Made by a program: the position numbers and the translations under genes. The notes beneath the pieces were generated by a model that was given only the letters and a program-made list of their open reading frames with translations, made no database searches and was not told the DNA's origin. 64,000 nucleotides of DNA. It comes from Pseudocitrobacter sp913778145. Lineage in GTDB: Bacteria; Pseudomonadota; Gammaproteobacteria; Enterobacterales; Enterobacteriaceae. The stretch's first letter is position 1, and each line of letters starts with the position of its first letter. Below, piece after piece: positions 25,923-33,157 of the stretch. The stretch covers positions 1 to 64,000 of the forward strand of contig JALNTX010000008.1 in NCBI GenBank assembly GCA_035726825.1, read 5' to 3'.

Positions 25923-26420
25923 TTAATTCTGAGTATCGAGCGTAGAAAGTTCTTTATCAATAAAGTAGAGGCCTTCACCGCTTTTCCCAGCGAGGGTCAG
26001 TTTATCAATCACAGATTTAAACAGCTTCTCTTCTTCGTGCTGTTCAGCCACATACCATTGCAGGAAATTAAAGGTTGGGTAATCCTGATTGGTCATCGCG
26101 GCATGCGCCAGTTCATTGATTTTTGACGTGATAAGCTGTTCATGCTCATAGGTGGCACGGAACAGATCGTCCAGTGAGGCATATTCTGCCACCGGCGAGG
26201 CGACGCTGTTGATACAGGGCAGGCTACCGGTATCGGTCAGGTAATCGAACAGACGTTGCATGTGCTGCATTTCTTCTTGTGCGTGGCGACGCAGAAATGC
26301 CGCAGCACCTTCAAAACTATTAAAGCTACACCAGGCGCTCATCTGTTGGTAAAGCAGGGAGGAGTAAAGCTCGAGATTCATTTGTTGGTTTAATTTCTCG
26401 ATCATATCCGCTTTTAACAT
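25923..26420 (-). CDS. ftnA: FtnA, ferritin (iron storage)
   Basis: This 165-residue non-haem ferritin has the E. coli length. Ferroxidase ligands Glu17, Glu50 and His53 (E-E-M-Q-H) are in place, as is the later H-E-E-E segment near residue 130. It assembles as a 24-mer that oxidises Fe(II) and stores Fe(III). A strong SD (GGAG) precedes ATG 26420 on the minus strand. Confidence 0.96.
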   Translation of the reverse strand: MLKADMIEKLNQQMNLELYSSLLYQQMSAWCSFNSFEGAAAFLRRHAQEEMQHMQRLFDYLTDTGSLPCINSVASPVAEYASLDDLFRATYEHEQLITSKINELAHAAMTNQDYPTFNFLQWYVAEQHEEEKLFKSVIDKLTLAGKSGEGLYFIDKELSTLDTQN

Positions 26421-26552
26421 GGTCAGGCTCCATAAAGACGTTAATTAATTATGGAGGAACTATAAATTGTTATTAATTTATTTGCAAAAGGTAAAAATAA
26501 AAAACCTTATTTAATAATGCGAATGGGAATAAAACGCATTGGCATAATAATA

Positions 26553-26574
26553 TCGCCGGGACTTATTCCGGCGA
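26553..26574 (-). terminator. hairpin after yecR
   Basis: TCGCCGG and CCGGCGA pair just beyond the yecR stop. The downstream sequence (TATTATTAT) is T-rich but interrupted. Confidence 0.45.
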
Positions 26575-26579
26575 AATCT

Positions 26580-26909
26580 TTAATTCCAGTCCGGGGTTAT
26601 GGCTACTCCCCTGCACTGATACTGTAACGTCACTCTTTCATTAATACACAATGGCCCGCTGCTGCTAACGCAGGTGATAATCGGCTGCCCGTAGGCAAAA
26701 GCGGTGGCGTAGCCCATCTGCTGACAGGCTTTGGTGGCGCTACCGTTAACAACATAATTATCGGTTTGGGCATTCTGAAGCATCGCCTGCCCGTAGGTCA
26801 GGCGCACAACACCGCTGGTTGCGTCCATCTCGCTCACAGTTGCTTGTCGGTGCACGCTACAGGCGGAAAGCACCAGCACGATAGCGCTAATCGGGATGAG
26901 AGTTTTCAT
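26580..26909 (-). CDS. yecR: YecR-like lipoprotein, flagellar regulon member
   Basis: This 109-residue lipoprotein has signal M-K-T-L-I-P-I-S-A-I-V-L-V-L-S-A-C (lipidated Cys17) followed by Ser-Val, suggesting outer-membrane sorting. Four further cysteines occur in the mature part. In E. coli yecR belongs to the FlhDC/FliA regulon, though its function is unknown. Upstream there is a TAAAGCTG element but no clean GCCGATAA, so the sigma28 assignment is not settled here. Confidence 0.85.
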   Translation of the reverse strand: MKTLIPISAIVLVLSACSVHRQATVSEMDATSGVVRLTYGQAMLQNAQTDNYVVNGSATKACQQMGYATAFAYGQPIITCVSSSGPLCINERVTLQYQCRGVAITPDWN

Positions 26910-27163
26910 GGTAGTACTCGGGGCAATCTATCATTGCCTTATCATGACAGCTTTAAGCGAGGGCAATCCCTGGAATAAAGGCGATAACCTCGCTTTCTTA
27001 AGGCGACGATTCTCCGCCGGGCATAGCAAAAATGTGAGCCTTGTTGTGAATTTTAAAACCATTTTTCATAAAATTTGAAAGTCTGTTTAAGAGGTTGTAA
27101 GGTTTATACATTGTTATCGAACCTTAGCGGGAGACGCCCGCGCTGCATTCAGGAGAGGAAAGA

Positions 27164-27802
27164 ATGAAAATTGCACTGATGATGGAAAACAGCCAGGCCA
27201 GCAAAAACGCCATCATTCATAATGAGTTAAAAGCGGTTGCCGATGAAAAAGGTTTCCCGGTTTTCAACGTAGGTATGAGCGATGAGAACGACCATCATCT
27301 GACCTACATTCACCTGGGTATCATGGCCAGCATTCTGCTGAATTCCAAAGCGGTTGATTTCGTGGTGACTGGCTGCGGCACTGGGCAGGGCGCGCTGATG
27401 TCTCTGAACATTCATCCGGGCGTGGTGTGTGGTTACTGCATCGACCCGGCTGATGCCTTCCTGTTCGCGCAAATCAACAACGGTAACGCACTTTCTCTGC
27501 CGTTTGCCAAAGGCTTCGGCTGGGGCGCGGAACTGAACGTGCGCTTTATCTTTGAAAAAGCGTTTACCGGTCGCAACGGTGAAGGCTATCCGCCAGAGCG
27601 TAAAGAACCGCAGGTGCGTAACGCGGGTATTCTGAACCAGGTGAAAGCAGCGGTAGTGAAAGAAAACTATCTGGATACGCTGCGCGCCATTGACCCGGAA
27701 CTGGTGAAAACCGCCGTTTCTGGTCAACGTTTCCAGCAGTGCTTCTTCGAAAACTGCCAGAATAAAGAGATCGAAGCGTTCGTGCGCCAGATCCTCGGCT
27801 AA
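27164..27802 (+). CDS. RpiB/LacA/LacB-family sugar-phosphate isomerase homologue
   Basis: The protein has 212 residues. The N-terminal 140 residues carry the RpiB fold signature V-V-T-G-C-G-T-G-Q-G-A-L-M-S and a following P-G-V-V-C-G-Y-C segment, including the active-site-region cysteine after V-T-G. Characterised RpiB/LacAB proteins are about 150 residues; here about 60 more follow (from R-K-E-P-Q-V-R-N), ending with two cysteines (C-F-F-E-N-C). RpiB interconverts ribose-5-P and ribulose-5-P, while LacAB acts on galactose-6-P; the substrate here is unknown. A good SD (AGGAGAGG) precedes ATG 27164. It is absent from this spot in E. coli K-12. Confidence 0.8.
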   Translation: MKIALMMENSQASKNAIIHNELKAVADEKGFPVFNVGMSDENDHHLTYIHLGIMASILLNSKAVDFVVTGCGTGQGALMSLNIHPGVVCGYCIDPADAFLFAQINNGNALSLPFAKGFGWGAELNVRFIFEKAFTGRNGEGYPPERKEPQVRNAGILNQVKAAVVKENYLDTLRAIDPELVKTAVSGQRFQQCFFENCQNKEIEAFVRQILG

Positions 27803-27815
27803 TTTTGCATGATAT

Positions 27816-27841
27816 AAAAATCCCCACCTGCGTGGGGATTG
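27816..27841 (+). terminator. terminator hairpin, first copy
   Basis: ATCCCCAC pairs with GTGGGGAT around CTGC, 14 bp after the isomerase stop. The same hairpin recurs at 27993-28018. Confidence 0.65.
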
Positions 27842-27864
27842 AGACTGATGACAAACGCGAAATT

Positions 27865-27963
27865 GCCTGATGCGCTGCGCTTATCAGGCCTACAAGGTTT
27901 CTGCAATATATTGAATTAGCACGATTTTGTAGGCTGGGTAAGGCGTTTACGCCGCATCCGGCA
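27865..27963. repeat. BIME: two inverted REP units
   Basis: A REP unit (GCCTGATGCGCTGCGCTTATC, read with its GGCCTAC end at 27865-27893) faces a second in opposite orientation (27929-27963, GTAGG to CCGGCA). Such paired palindromes lie between convergent genes and stabilise mRNA 3' ends or bind gyrase. Confidence 0.85.
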
Positions 27964-27992
27964 AGAACAAAGCGCACGTTGTCAGAAATCTG

Positions 27993-28018
27993 AATCCCCA
28001 CCTGCGTGGGGATTTTTG
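27993..28018. terminator. terminator hairpin, second copy
   Basis: The core CCCCACCTGCGTGGGG of the first hairpin is repeated exactly and here is followed by TTTTT. It ends 3 bp from the convergent MFS gene stop. Confidence 0.75.
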
Positions 28019-28021
28019 TTT

Positions 28022-29446
28022 CTACGCCTTCACTTTTTTGGATACCGATACACCGGCATCTTTAGTCAGCCGCAGCGTATCTATCATCCCAATCAGGCAA
28101 ATAATGGCGATAAACACAAACGCCAGCCTGAAGCTGATACCCGGCATTGCGCCGAGTGCCAGAACTTCGCTTACTTTCTCTCCCAGACGAATACCGATTG
28201 CCCCGAGGGTAATGCCAAGTCCAATGGCTAACTGGCTGGCGGTGCTGAACAGCGTGTTGGCGTAACTCATCTGCGGGCCAGGCACGTCGGCAAAAGCCAG
28301 TGTACTCACCCCTGTGAACTGGATGGAGCGGAATACGCCGCCTAAATAAAGTACCAGTAATATGGCCCACACGGGCGTTTGCGGCGTTAAAAAGGCGCAG
28401 GCGATCAAGGCCAGCACGTTCAGTGCGCCATTAATCAATAATAAACGGCGGAACCCCAGCCAGCGAATCAGCGGCGTGGTGGCGGGCTTGATGGTCAGAT
28501 TGCCGACAAATACCGCCAGCACCAGCAGGCCGGAATGAAAGGGATCCATCCCAAAACCGACCTGAAACAGCAGCGGCAGCAAAAATGGCACCGCACTGAT
28601 TGAGGCACGGAACAGCGAGCCGCCGTACATTGTGACCCGGAAGGTGGGCACTTTCAGCGCATCCAGGCGGATCATCGGCCATTTTGCCCGCCGGAAATGA
28701 TACAGCGAGTAATAAAACGCTAACCCGCCGATGACGAACAGTGTCAGCACCAGTCCGTTTTGCTGAGTTTGCCCGCCAAGCGCCTCCATCGCACATACCA
28801 GGCTGACCATCGCCACCGACGTGGCGAGAAAACCGGGCAGGTCAAAGGGGCGGCGTTCGTCATCGCGAATATTCGGAATAATACGTAGCGACAGCAGAAT
28901 GGCGATGATGCCCAGTGGAACGTTAATAAAGAAGATCCACCGCCAGTCGGCGACGCTGGTGATAAACCCGCCAAGCGGCGGCCCGATAATGGGCGCGATG
29001 AGCGCGGGCCAGGTCAGCGTAGCGATGGCGGTGATAAGCAGATGTTTTGGCGTGGTACGCAGCACCGCCAGACGCCCAACGGGGACCATGAGCGCGCCGC
29101 CCATCCCCTGAACAATACGCATGGCGACGAAACTCTCCACGCTGGTTGCCAGCCCGCAGAATACAGATGCAACTGTAAAAATGGCCAACGCCAGCGTGAA
29201 TATTTTACGTGCGCCGAATCTGTCGGCGATCCAGCCGCTGGCGGGGATAAGTACGGCCAGCGTAATCAGGTAGGCGCTGATACCAATATTCAGATCGACG
29301 GCGTCAACGCCGAAACTTTTTGCCATGTCGGGCAGGGCGGTGGCGATCACGGTGCCATCAAGAAATTCCATAAAAAACGCCCCAGCAACCAACAGAGCCG
29401 CGGGCGACAGGCCGCGCCCGTTTTGTGCCTGGAGAGGCTCACTCAT
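28022..29446 (-). CDS. MFS transporter, DHA2 (EmrB/QacA-like) family
   Basis: This 474-residue inner-membrane protein has about 14 hydrophobic segments. DHA2 marks include the N-terminal F-M-E-F-L-D-G-T-V-I-A-T-A-L-P, motif A-like G-W-I-A-D-R-F-G-A-R-K between TM2 and TM3, and G-P-P-L-G-G near TM5 (antiporter motif C-like). Members export drugs or amphipathic metabolites using the proton gradient. No EmrA-like adaptor is adjacent, so it probably works alone. The substrate is unknown. It is not present here in E. coli K-12. Confidence 0.85.
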   Translation of the reverse strand: MSEPLQAQNGRGLSPAALLVAGAFFMEFLDGTVIATALPDMAKSFGVDAVDLNIGISAYLITLAVLIPASGWIADRFGARKIFTLALAIFTVASVFCGLATSVESFVAMRIVQGMGGALMVPVGRLAVLRTTPKHLLITAIATLTWPALIAPIIGPPLGGFITSVADWRWIFFINVPLGIIAILLSLRIIPNIRDDERRPFDLPGFLATSVAMVSLVCAMEALGGQTQQNGLVLTLFVIGGLAFYYSLYHFRRAKWPMIRLDALKVPTFRVTMYGGSLFRASISAVPFLLPLLFQVGFGMDPFHSGLLVLAVFVGNLTIKPATTPLIRWLGFRRLLLINGALNVLALIACAFLTPQTPVWAILLVLYLGGVFRSIQFTGVSTLAFADVPGPQMSYANTLFSTASQLAIGLGITLGAIGIRLGEKVSEVLALGAMPGISFRLAFVFIAIICLIGMIDTLRLTKDAGVSVSKKVKA

Positions 29447-29589
29447 TTTTTGTTTTACCCTATCAAAATAATCTGCAAATTTTGTAATTTAAGTTTTAAT
29501 CTAAGTTACGGATCTGTTTCAGATAATAGGTCTTTATCGCTATTTGCTGAAAAAATAAACGTGATGTACGTCTCATTTTGGTTGATTTT

Positions 29590-29605
29590 TGTGATGAATG
29601 TCATA
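29590..29605 (+). promoter_or_regulatory. putative CRP site upstream of azuCR
   Basis: TGTGA-N6-TCATA matches the CRP consensus TGTGA-N6-TCACA at nine of ten positions. It lies 51 bp before the azuC ATG and could also act on the divergent MFS gene. E. coli azuCR is reported to respond to carbon source through CRP. Confidence 0.55.
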
Positions 29606-29655
29606 CTATGTGGCAAAAGACAATAACACCTGCGTAACAAAATAGGAGCATCACG

Positions 29656-29745
29656 ATGAAACAACGCATGCGCAAAATCCTCAAAAGCATGTTCGAGAAC
29701 TATTGCAAGACTTTCAAAGACGTACCGCCAGGCGCTATGTTCTGA
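29656..29745 (+). CDS. azuC: AzuC small membrane-associated protein
   Basis: This 29-residue peptide (start M-K-Q-R-M-R-K-I-L-K-S-M-F, then N-Y-C-K-T-F-K-D-V-P-P-G) matches E. coli AzuC (28 residues) over nearly its whole length. It is basic and amphipathic. E. coli AzuC associates with the inner membrane and binds aerobic glycerol-3-phosphate dehydrogenase GlpD, raising its activity. SD TAGGAG precedes ATG 29656, and a terminator follows immediately. Confidence 0.92.
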   Translation: MKQRMRKILKSMFENYCKTFKDVPPGAMF

Positions 29746-29746
29746 T

Positions 29747-29775
29747 AAAAAAACCTGCCACGGCAGGTTTTTTTA
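29747..29775 (+). terminator. azuCR terminator
   Basis: AAACCTGCC and GGCAGGTTT pair around ACG (A7 before, T7 within and after), directly after the azuC stop. Confidence 0.92.
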
Positions 29776-29841
29776 TATCTGTAAGGGGCGCGCTTCGGTC
29801 CTTTCGGGTACCATAGTACCCCTAAATGTTAAGGAGCGTAT

Positions 29842-30090
29842 ATGTCCCAGAACCTGACTGCTGATGAAGAACTGGTATCCGACGTAGTGGCCTGCCAGTT
29901 GGTCATTAAGCAAATTCTAGATGTCATCGATGTCATCGCCCCCGTCGAAGTGCGTGAGAAGATGTCCACTCAACTGAAATCGATCGATTTTGCCGGGCAT
30001 CCGTCGGCGGATCCTGTCACGCTGCGCGCTATTCAGAAAGCCATCGCCCTGATCGAATTGAAGTTTACCCCGCAGGGTGAAGCGCACTGA
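29842..30090 (+). CDS. yecJ: YecJ, DUF2766 small protein
   Basis: This 82-residue acidic, helical cytosolic protein corresponds to E. coli YecJ (83). It has no signal peptide or membrane segment. Function is unknown. An AAGGAG ribosome-binding site precedes ATG 29842. It is convergent with ftnB, as in E. coli. Confidence 0.87.
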   Translation: MSQNLTADEELVSDVVACQLVIKQILDVIDVIAPVEVREKMSTQLKSIDFAGHPSADPVTLRAIQKAIALIELKFTPQGEAH

Positions 30091-30155
30091 TTGGGTAATC
30101 AAGGTGTGTTTGCAACCGGCAGGTTTATGCTGCCGGTTGTGATGTGCAGAAGGGA

Positions 30156-30659
30156 TTAATGCACCTGATGATTGACCACGTTCAGCAGATGCTGATCGGT
30201 TTGTTGCATACACAGGCCTGCTTTATTAGCGTTGCGCACTTCTTCAAGAATCGCCTGAAGTAATATGCCATCCTGCTGTTGTTCTTCTTCAAGATTAGTC
30301 AAAAAGCTCAGCGTGCTGTCGTCTCGCAGAACCTTCGCCTGCTCGGCCAACTCAGAAAGCGTGCTGCTGCGCTGGTTGTACTCTTCAATGGTTTTCAGGA
30401 AGAGTTCTTCGAGTGAGGCACACTGCTCTTCGTGCGGCTCGATGGCTTTCACTACCGGATACCCGCCAGATTTCTTCATGTAATCAAAGACACGCATCAT
30501 TTGGGTGACGCTGGTTTGCGCCTGCGCACGAAGAAAGGTTGCGGTACCATTGAGGCGTTGCTCAGAACACCACTCGCTCAGACGGAGATAGAGATTAGAT
30601 GCGTAAAACTCAAGGTTCATTTGAGTATTCAGTTTTTGAACCATTCCTGGGACTGCCAT
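30156..30659 (-). CDS. ftnB: FtnB, ferritin-like protein
   Basis: This 167-residue protein is as long as E. coli FtnB and has the ferritin four-helix fold. Glu17 is kept, but the ferroxidase positions equivalent to FtnA Glu50 and His53 are Ser50 and Gln53 here, as E. coli FtnB also lacks them. It is thought to help iron-sulfur repair rather than bulk storage. The start at 30659 aligns with E. coli; the longer frame from 30689 adds ten residues. Confidence 0.92.
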   Translation of the reverse strand: MAVPGMVQKLNTQMNLEFYASNLYLRLSEWCSEQRLNGTATFLRAQAQTSVTQMMRVFDYMKKSGGYPVVKAIEPHEEQCASLEELFLKTIEEYNQRSSTLSELAEQAKVLRDDSTLSFLTNLEEEQQQDGILLQAILEEVRNANKAGLCMQQTDQHLLNVVNHQVH

Positions 30660-31261
30660 ACCAATATCCTTATTTCCTGGAAGGGACAACTCGCGTGAAC
30701 AACGTGCATTCTTGCTTTCATCTTTACGCTACGCCAACGCAGCATAAATTAACTCAAGCGAAAGTTGCGCTATTTACGCGTCAGAGAACAATGACAGAAT
30801 GTAATATTCGACAGCCTCTGAATGTGACCGATGTACGATTCCTGAATCGGCTCAAAAAATAATAGCGTGCAGTTTCATTTAAGAAAACTCTTAAGTTCTC
30901 TCATTTACGTTTCGTTACAACTATATTCCAGAAATGGATTATCCCTCAGCATTCAGGCGGGTTGAATACTGTCACCTTAATGATTTATATGGTGAATATA
31001 TTAATTCTCATATTTATTTGTGATCGACTTATCATTTTTTATGAACAAGCGATAAATCTTGCTTCATGTCTTGCCAGGTATTACGTACTATTCATATGAT
31101 AAAATGAAACAATGGTTTATTTTATACTTGATTATTTCGTGAGACAGATAAGCATCCAGTGAATCAGAATTTGTTTTAGATCATTTTTTCCAATTAATAG
31201 ACAAGGGATGTTGTGCGCTAATCCCTGTCCACCCCCTTATTACGATAAAACAGGAGTTACG
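30660..31261. other. AT-rich intergenic region without a gene
   Basis: These 602 bp lie between divergent ftnB and the DJ-1 family gene. No credible reading frame, RNA gene or repeat family was recognised. The right half is very AT-rich (H-NS-type composition) and presumably holds both promoters. Confidence 0.5.
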
Positions 31262-31819
31262 ATGAAACAGGTTGCCGTGCTGTTAGCACCCGGGTTTGAG
31301 GAAGGTGAAGCGATCGTCACCATTGATATCCTACGTCGTTTGCATCTTCAGGTTGAACTGGTCTCCTGCGCAGAATCGCGCGCGGTGGTGAGCTATCACG
31401 ATATCCCAATGGTGGCGGATGCCACGCTTGCAGAACGCATGGATAAAATCTACGACGCCGTCGTTCTGCCAGGCGGGCCGCAGGGCAGCGTGAATCTGGC
31501 GGCGAATAAAGACGTGGTGAAATTTGTCGCCGCGCACGATGACGCCGGCAAATATATTTGCCCGATCTGTTCAGCCGCTGCGCGGGTGCTGGCGGGTAAC
31601 GGCTTACTGAAAGGACGTCGCTACGTGTGCTCCGGTGACTTATGGCAGGATATTAAAGACGGCGAGTATATCGACGCCCCCGTAGTAGAAGATGGCAATC
31701 TTATCAGCGGGAAAGGCTTTGGCCACGTGTTTGATTTCGCCTTTACCGTGGCGGCGCGCTTATTAGGTGATGAAGCGCCAGTGCGCGACCACGCGGACCA
31801 CATCTATTATCCCTGGTAA
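31262..31819 (+). CDS. DJ-1/PfpI (YajL/ThiJ) family protein
   Basis: This 185-residue member of the class I glutaminase-like superfamily has the nucleophile elbow I-C-P-I-C-S-A-A-A-R with the second Cys as nucleophile, the conserved Glu in A-P-G-F-E-E-G-E and V-L-P-G-G. Relatives (YajL, human DJ-1) act as redox-sensitive chaperones, and some have been reported as glyoxalases or deglycases. ATG 31262 follows AGGAGTTACG and is preferred to an upstream TTG extension. It is absent between ftnB and araF in E. coli K-12; its specific role is unknown. Confidence 0.85.
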   Translation: MKQVAVLLAPGFEEGEAIVTIDILRRLHLQVELVSCAESRAVVSYHDIPMVADATLAERMDKIYDAVVLPGGPQGSVNLAANKDVVKFVAAHDDAGKYICPICSAAARVLAGNGLLKGRRYVCSGDLWQDIKDGEYIDAPVVEDGNLISGKGFGHVFDFAFTVAARLLGDEAPVRDHADHIYYPW

Positions 31820-31870
31820 TCCTTGGCGTGAGGATTAGCCAACTAACAATATAGATTATATTGCTATAAA

Positions 31871-31902
31871 GAGGGCGAATTGTCGGACAATTCGCCCTTT
31901 CC
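31871..31902 (+). terminator. terminator of the DJ-1 family gene
   Basis: AGGGCGAATTGTC pairs with GACAATTCGCCCT around G, followed by TT. The long perfect stem is 52 bp after the stop; the T run is short. Confidence 0.7.
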
Positions 31903-31904
31903 GT

Positions 31905-32000
31905 ATGTCATTTTCTGCTAAATCCATGCATGCAACTACTGTAATTCTGCGATGTGATGCGGCTCTCTTATGGATAAATATTTTCCCGCTATTAATGTGC
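31905..32000 (+). promoter_or_regulatory. araFGH control region, possible AraC half-sites
   Basis: TCCATG near 31923-31928 and TATGGATAAATATTTTC (31969-31985, reverse orientation, complement ends TTATCCATA) resemble the TCCATA end of AraC half-sites. ATGTGATGC near 31952 could be half of a CRP site. E. coli araFGH is activated by AraC and CRP. Matches are partial. Confidence 0.35.
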
Positions 32001-32111
32001 TAACAACCGTATACCGATTAACGAGACGGCTAATACGTTGTTTTACGTCCTAATTAAATATTAAAACCGATTATTTCCCTACAAATAAAAGCACAAAGGC
32101 TGGAGTATACC

Positions 32112-33092
32112 ATGCACAAATTCACTAAAGCGCTGGCCGCCATCGGCCTGGCCGCGGTTATGTCACAATCAGCTATGGCGGAAAATTTAAAGCTCGGTTT
32201 TCTGGTGAAGCAGCCGGAAGAACCGTGGTTCCAGACTGAATGGAAGTTTGCCGATAAAGCCGGCAAAGATTTGGGCTTTGACGTGATTAAGATTGCCGTG
32301 CCCGACGGCGAGAAAACCCTGAATGCCATCGATAGCCTGGCGGCTAACGGTGCGAAAGGATTTGTTATCTGTACGCCAGACCCGAAACTTGGCTCGGCGA
32401 TTATGGCTAAAGCGCGCGGCTACGACATGAAAGTGATTACCGTCGATGACCAGTTCGTCAACGCGAAAGGCAAGCCAATGGAGAGTGTTCCACTGGTGAT
32501 GATGGCGGCAAGCGAAATCGGCGCGCGTCAGGGCCAGGAACTCTATAAAGAGATGCAAAAACGCGGCTGGGATGTGAAAGATACCGCCGTAATGGCGATC
32601 ACCGCCAACGAACTTGATACCGCGCGTCGCCGCACTACCGGTTCGCTGGATGCACTGAAAGCCGCAGGCTTCCCGGAAAAACAGATTTATCAGGTACCCA
32701 CCAAATCTAACGATATCCCCGGCGCGTTTGATGCCGGTAACTCCATGTTAGTGCAGCATCCCGGCGTGAAACACTGGCTGATTGTCGGCATGAACGATAA
32801 CACCGTACTGGGCGGCGTGCGCGCGACGGAGGGCCAGGGCTTCAAAGCGGCCGATGTCATCGGTATCGGCATCAACGGCGTGGATGCGGTGAACGAACTG
32901 TCGAAAGCCCAGGCCACCGGCTTCTATGGTTCCCTGCTGCCTAGTCCGGACATTCACGGCTATAAAACCAGTGAAATGCTTTACAACTGGGTTGAGAAGG
33001 GCGTAGAGCCGCCGAAATTCACCGCGGTTACCGACGTGGTGCTGATTACCCGCGATAACTTCAAAGAAGAGCTGGCGAAAAAAGGTCTGTGA
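32112..33092 (+). CDS. araF: AraF, periplasmic L-arabinose-binding protein
   Basis: This 326-residue protein (E. coli 329) has a signal peptide ending A-M-A-E-N (cleavage near residue 23) and a mature start N-L-K-L-G-F-L-V-K-Q-P-E-E-P-W-F typical of arabinose-binding proteins. It captures L-arabinose and docks on AraH. GGAG at 32101-32104 precedes ATG 32112. An intercistronic hairpin separates it from araG. Confidence 0.96.
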   Translation: MHKFTKALAAIGLAAVMSQSAMAENLKLGFLVKQPEEPWFQTEWKFADKAGKDLGFDVIKIAVPDGEKTLNAIDSLAANGAKGFVICTPDPKLGSAIMAKARGYDMKVITVDDQFVNAKGKPMESVPLVMMAASEIGARQGQELYKEMQKRGWDVKDTAVMAITANELDTARRRTTGSLDALKAAGFPEKQIYQVPTKSNDIPGAFDAGNSMLVQHPGVKHWLIVGMNDNTVLGGVRATEGQGFKAADVIGIGINGVDAVNELSKAQATGFYGSLLPSPDIHGYKTSEMLYNWVEKGVEPPKFTAVTDVVLITRDNFKEELAKKGL

Positions 33093-33101
33093 GTCGTGAT
33101 G

Positions 33102-33133
33102 CCTCTCCCCCGGCGTTATTGCCGGAGGAGAGG
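33102..33133 (+). repeat. araF-araG intercistronic hairpin
   Basis: CCTCTCC with CCGGC pairs with GCCGG and AGGAGAGG around GTTATT, without a T run. It begins 9 bp after araF and probably protects araF mRNA from 3' decay, giving more binding protein than ATPase. Confidence 0.75.
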
Positions 33134-33157
33134 TGCCCCTGCAATTCAGGAGTGGTT

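Larger units (their letters stand above)
29638..29776 (+). ncRNA. azuCR: AzuCR dual-function RNA (approximate 5' end)
   Basis: The region contains the azuC reading frame and ends at a terminator, the layout of E. coli AzuCR (also IsrB). That RNA both encodes AzuC and base-pairs with mRNAs such as galE and cadA. The 5' end is estimated from the CRP-like site and was not seen directly. Confidence 0.65.
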
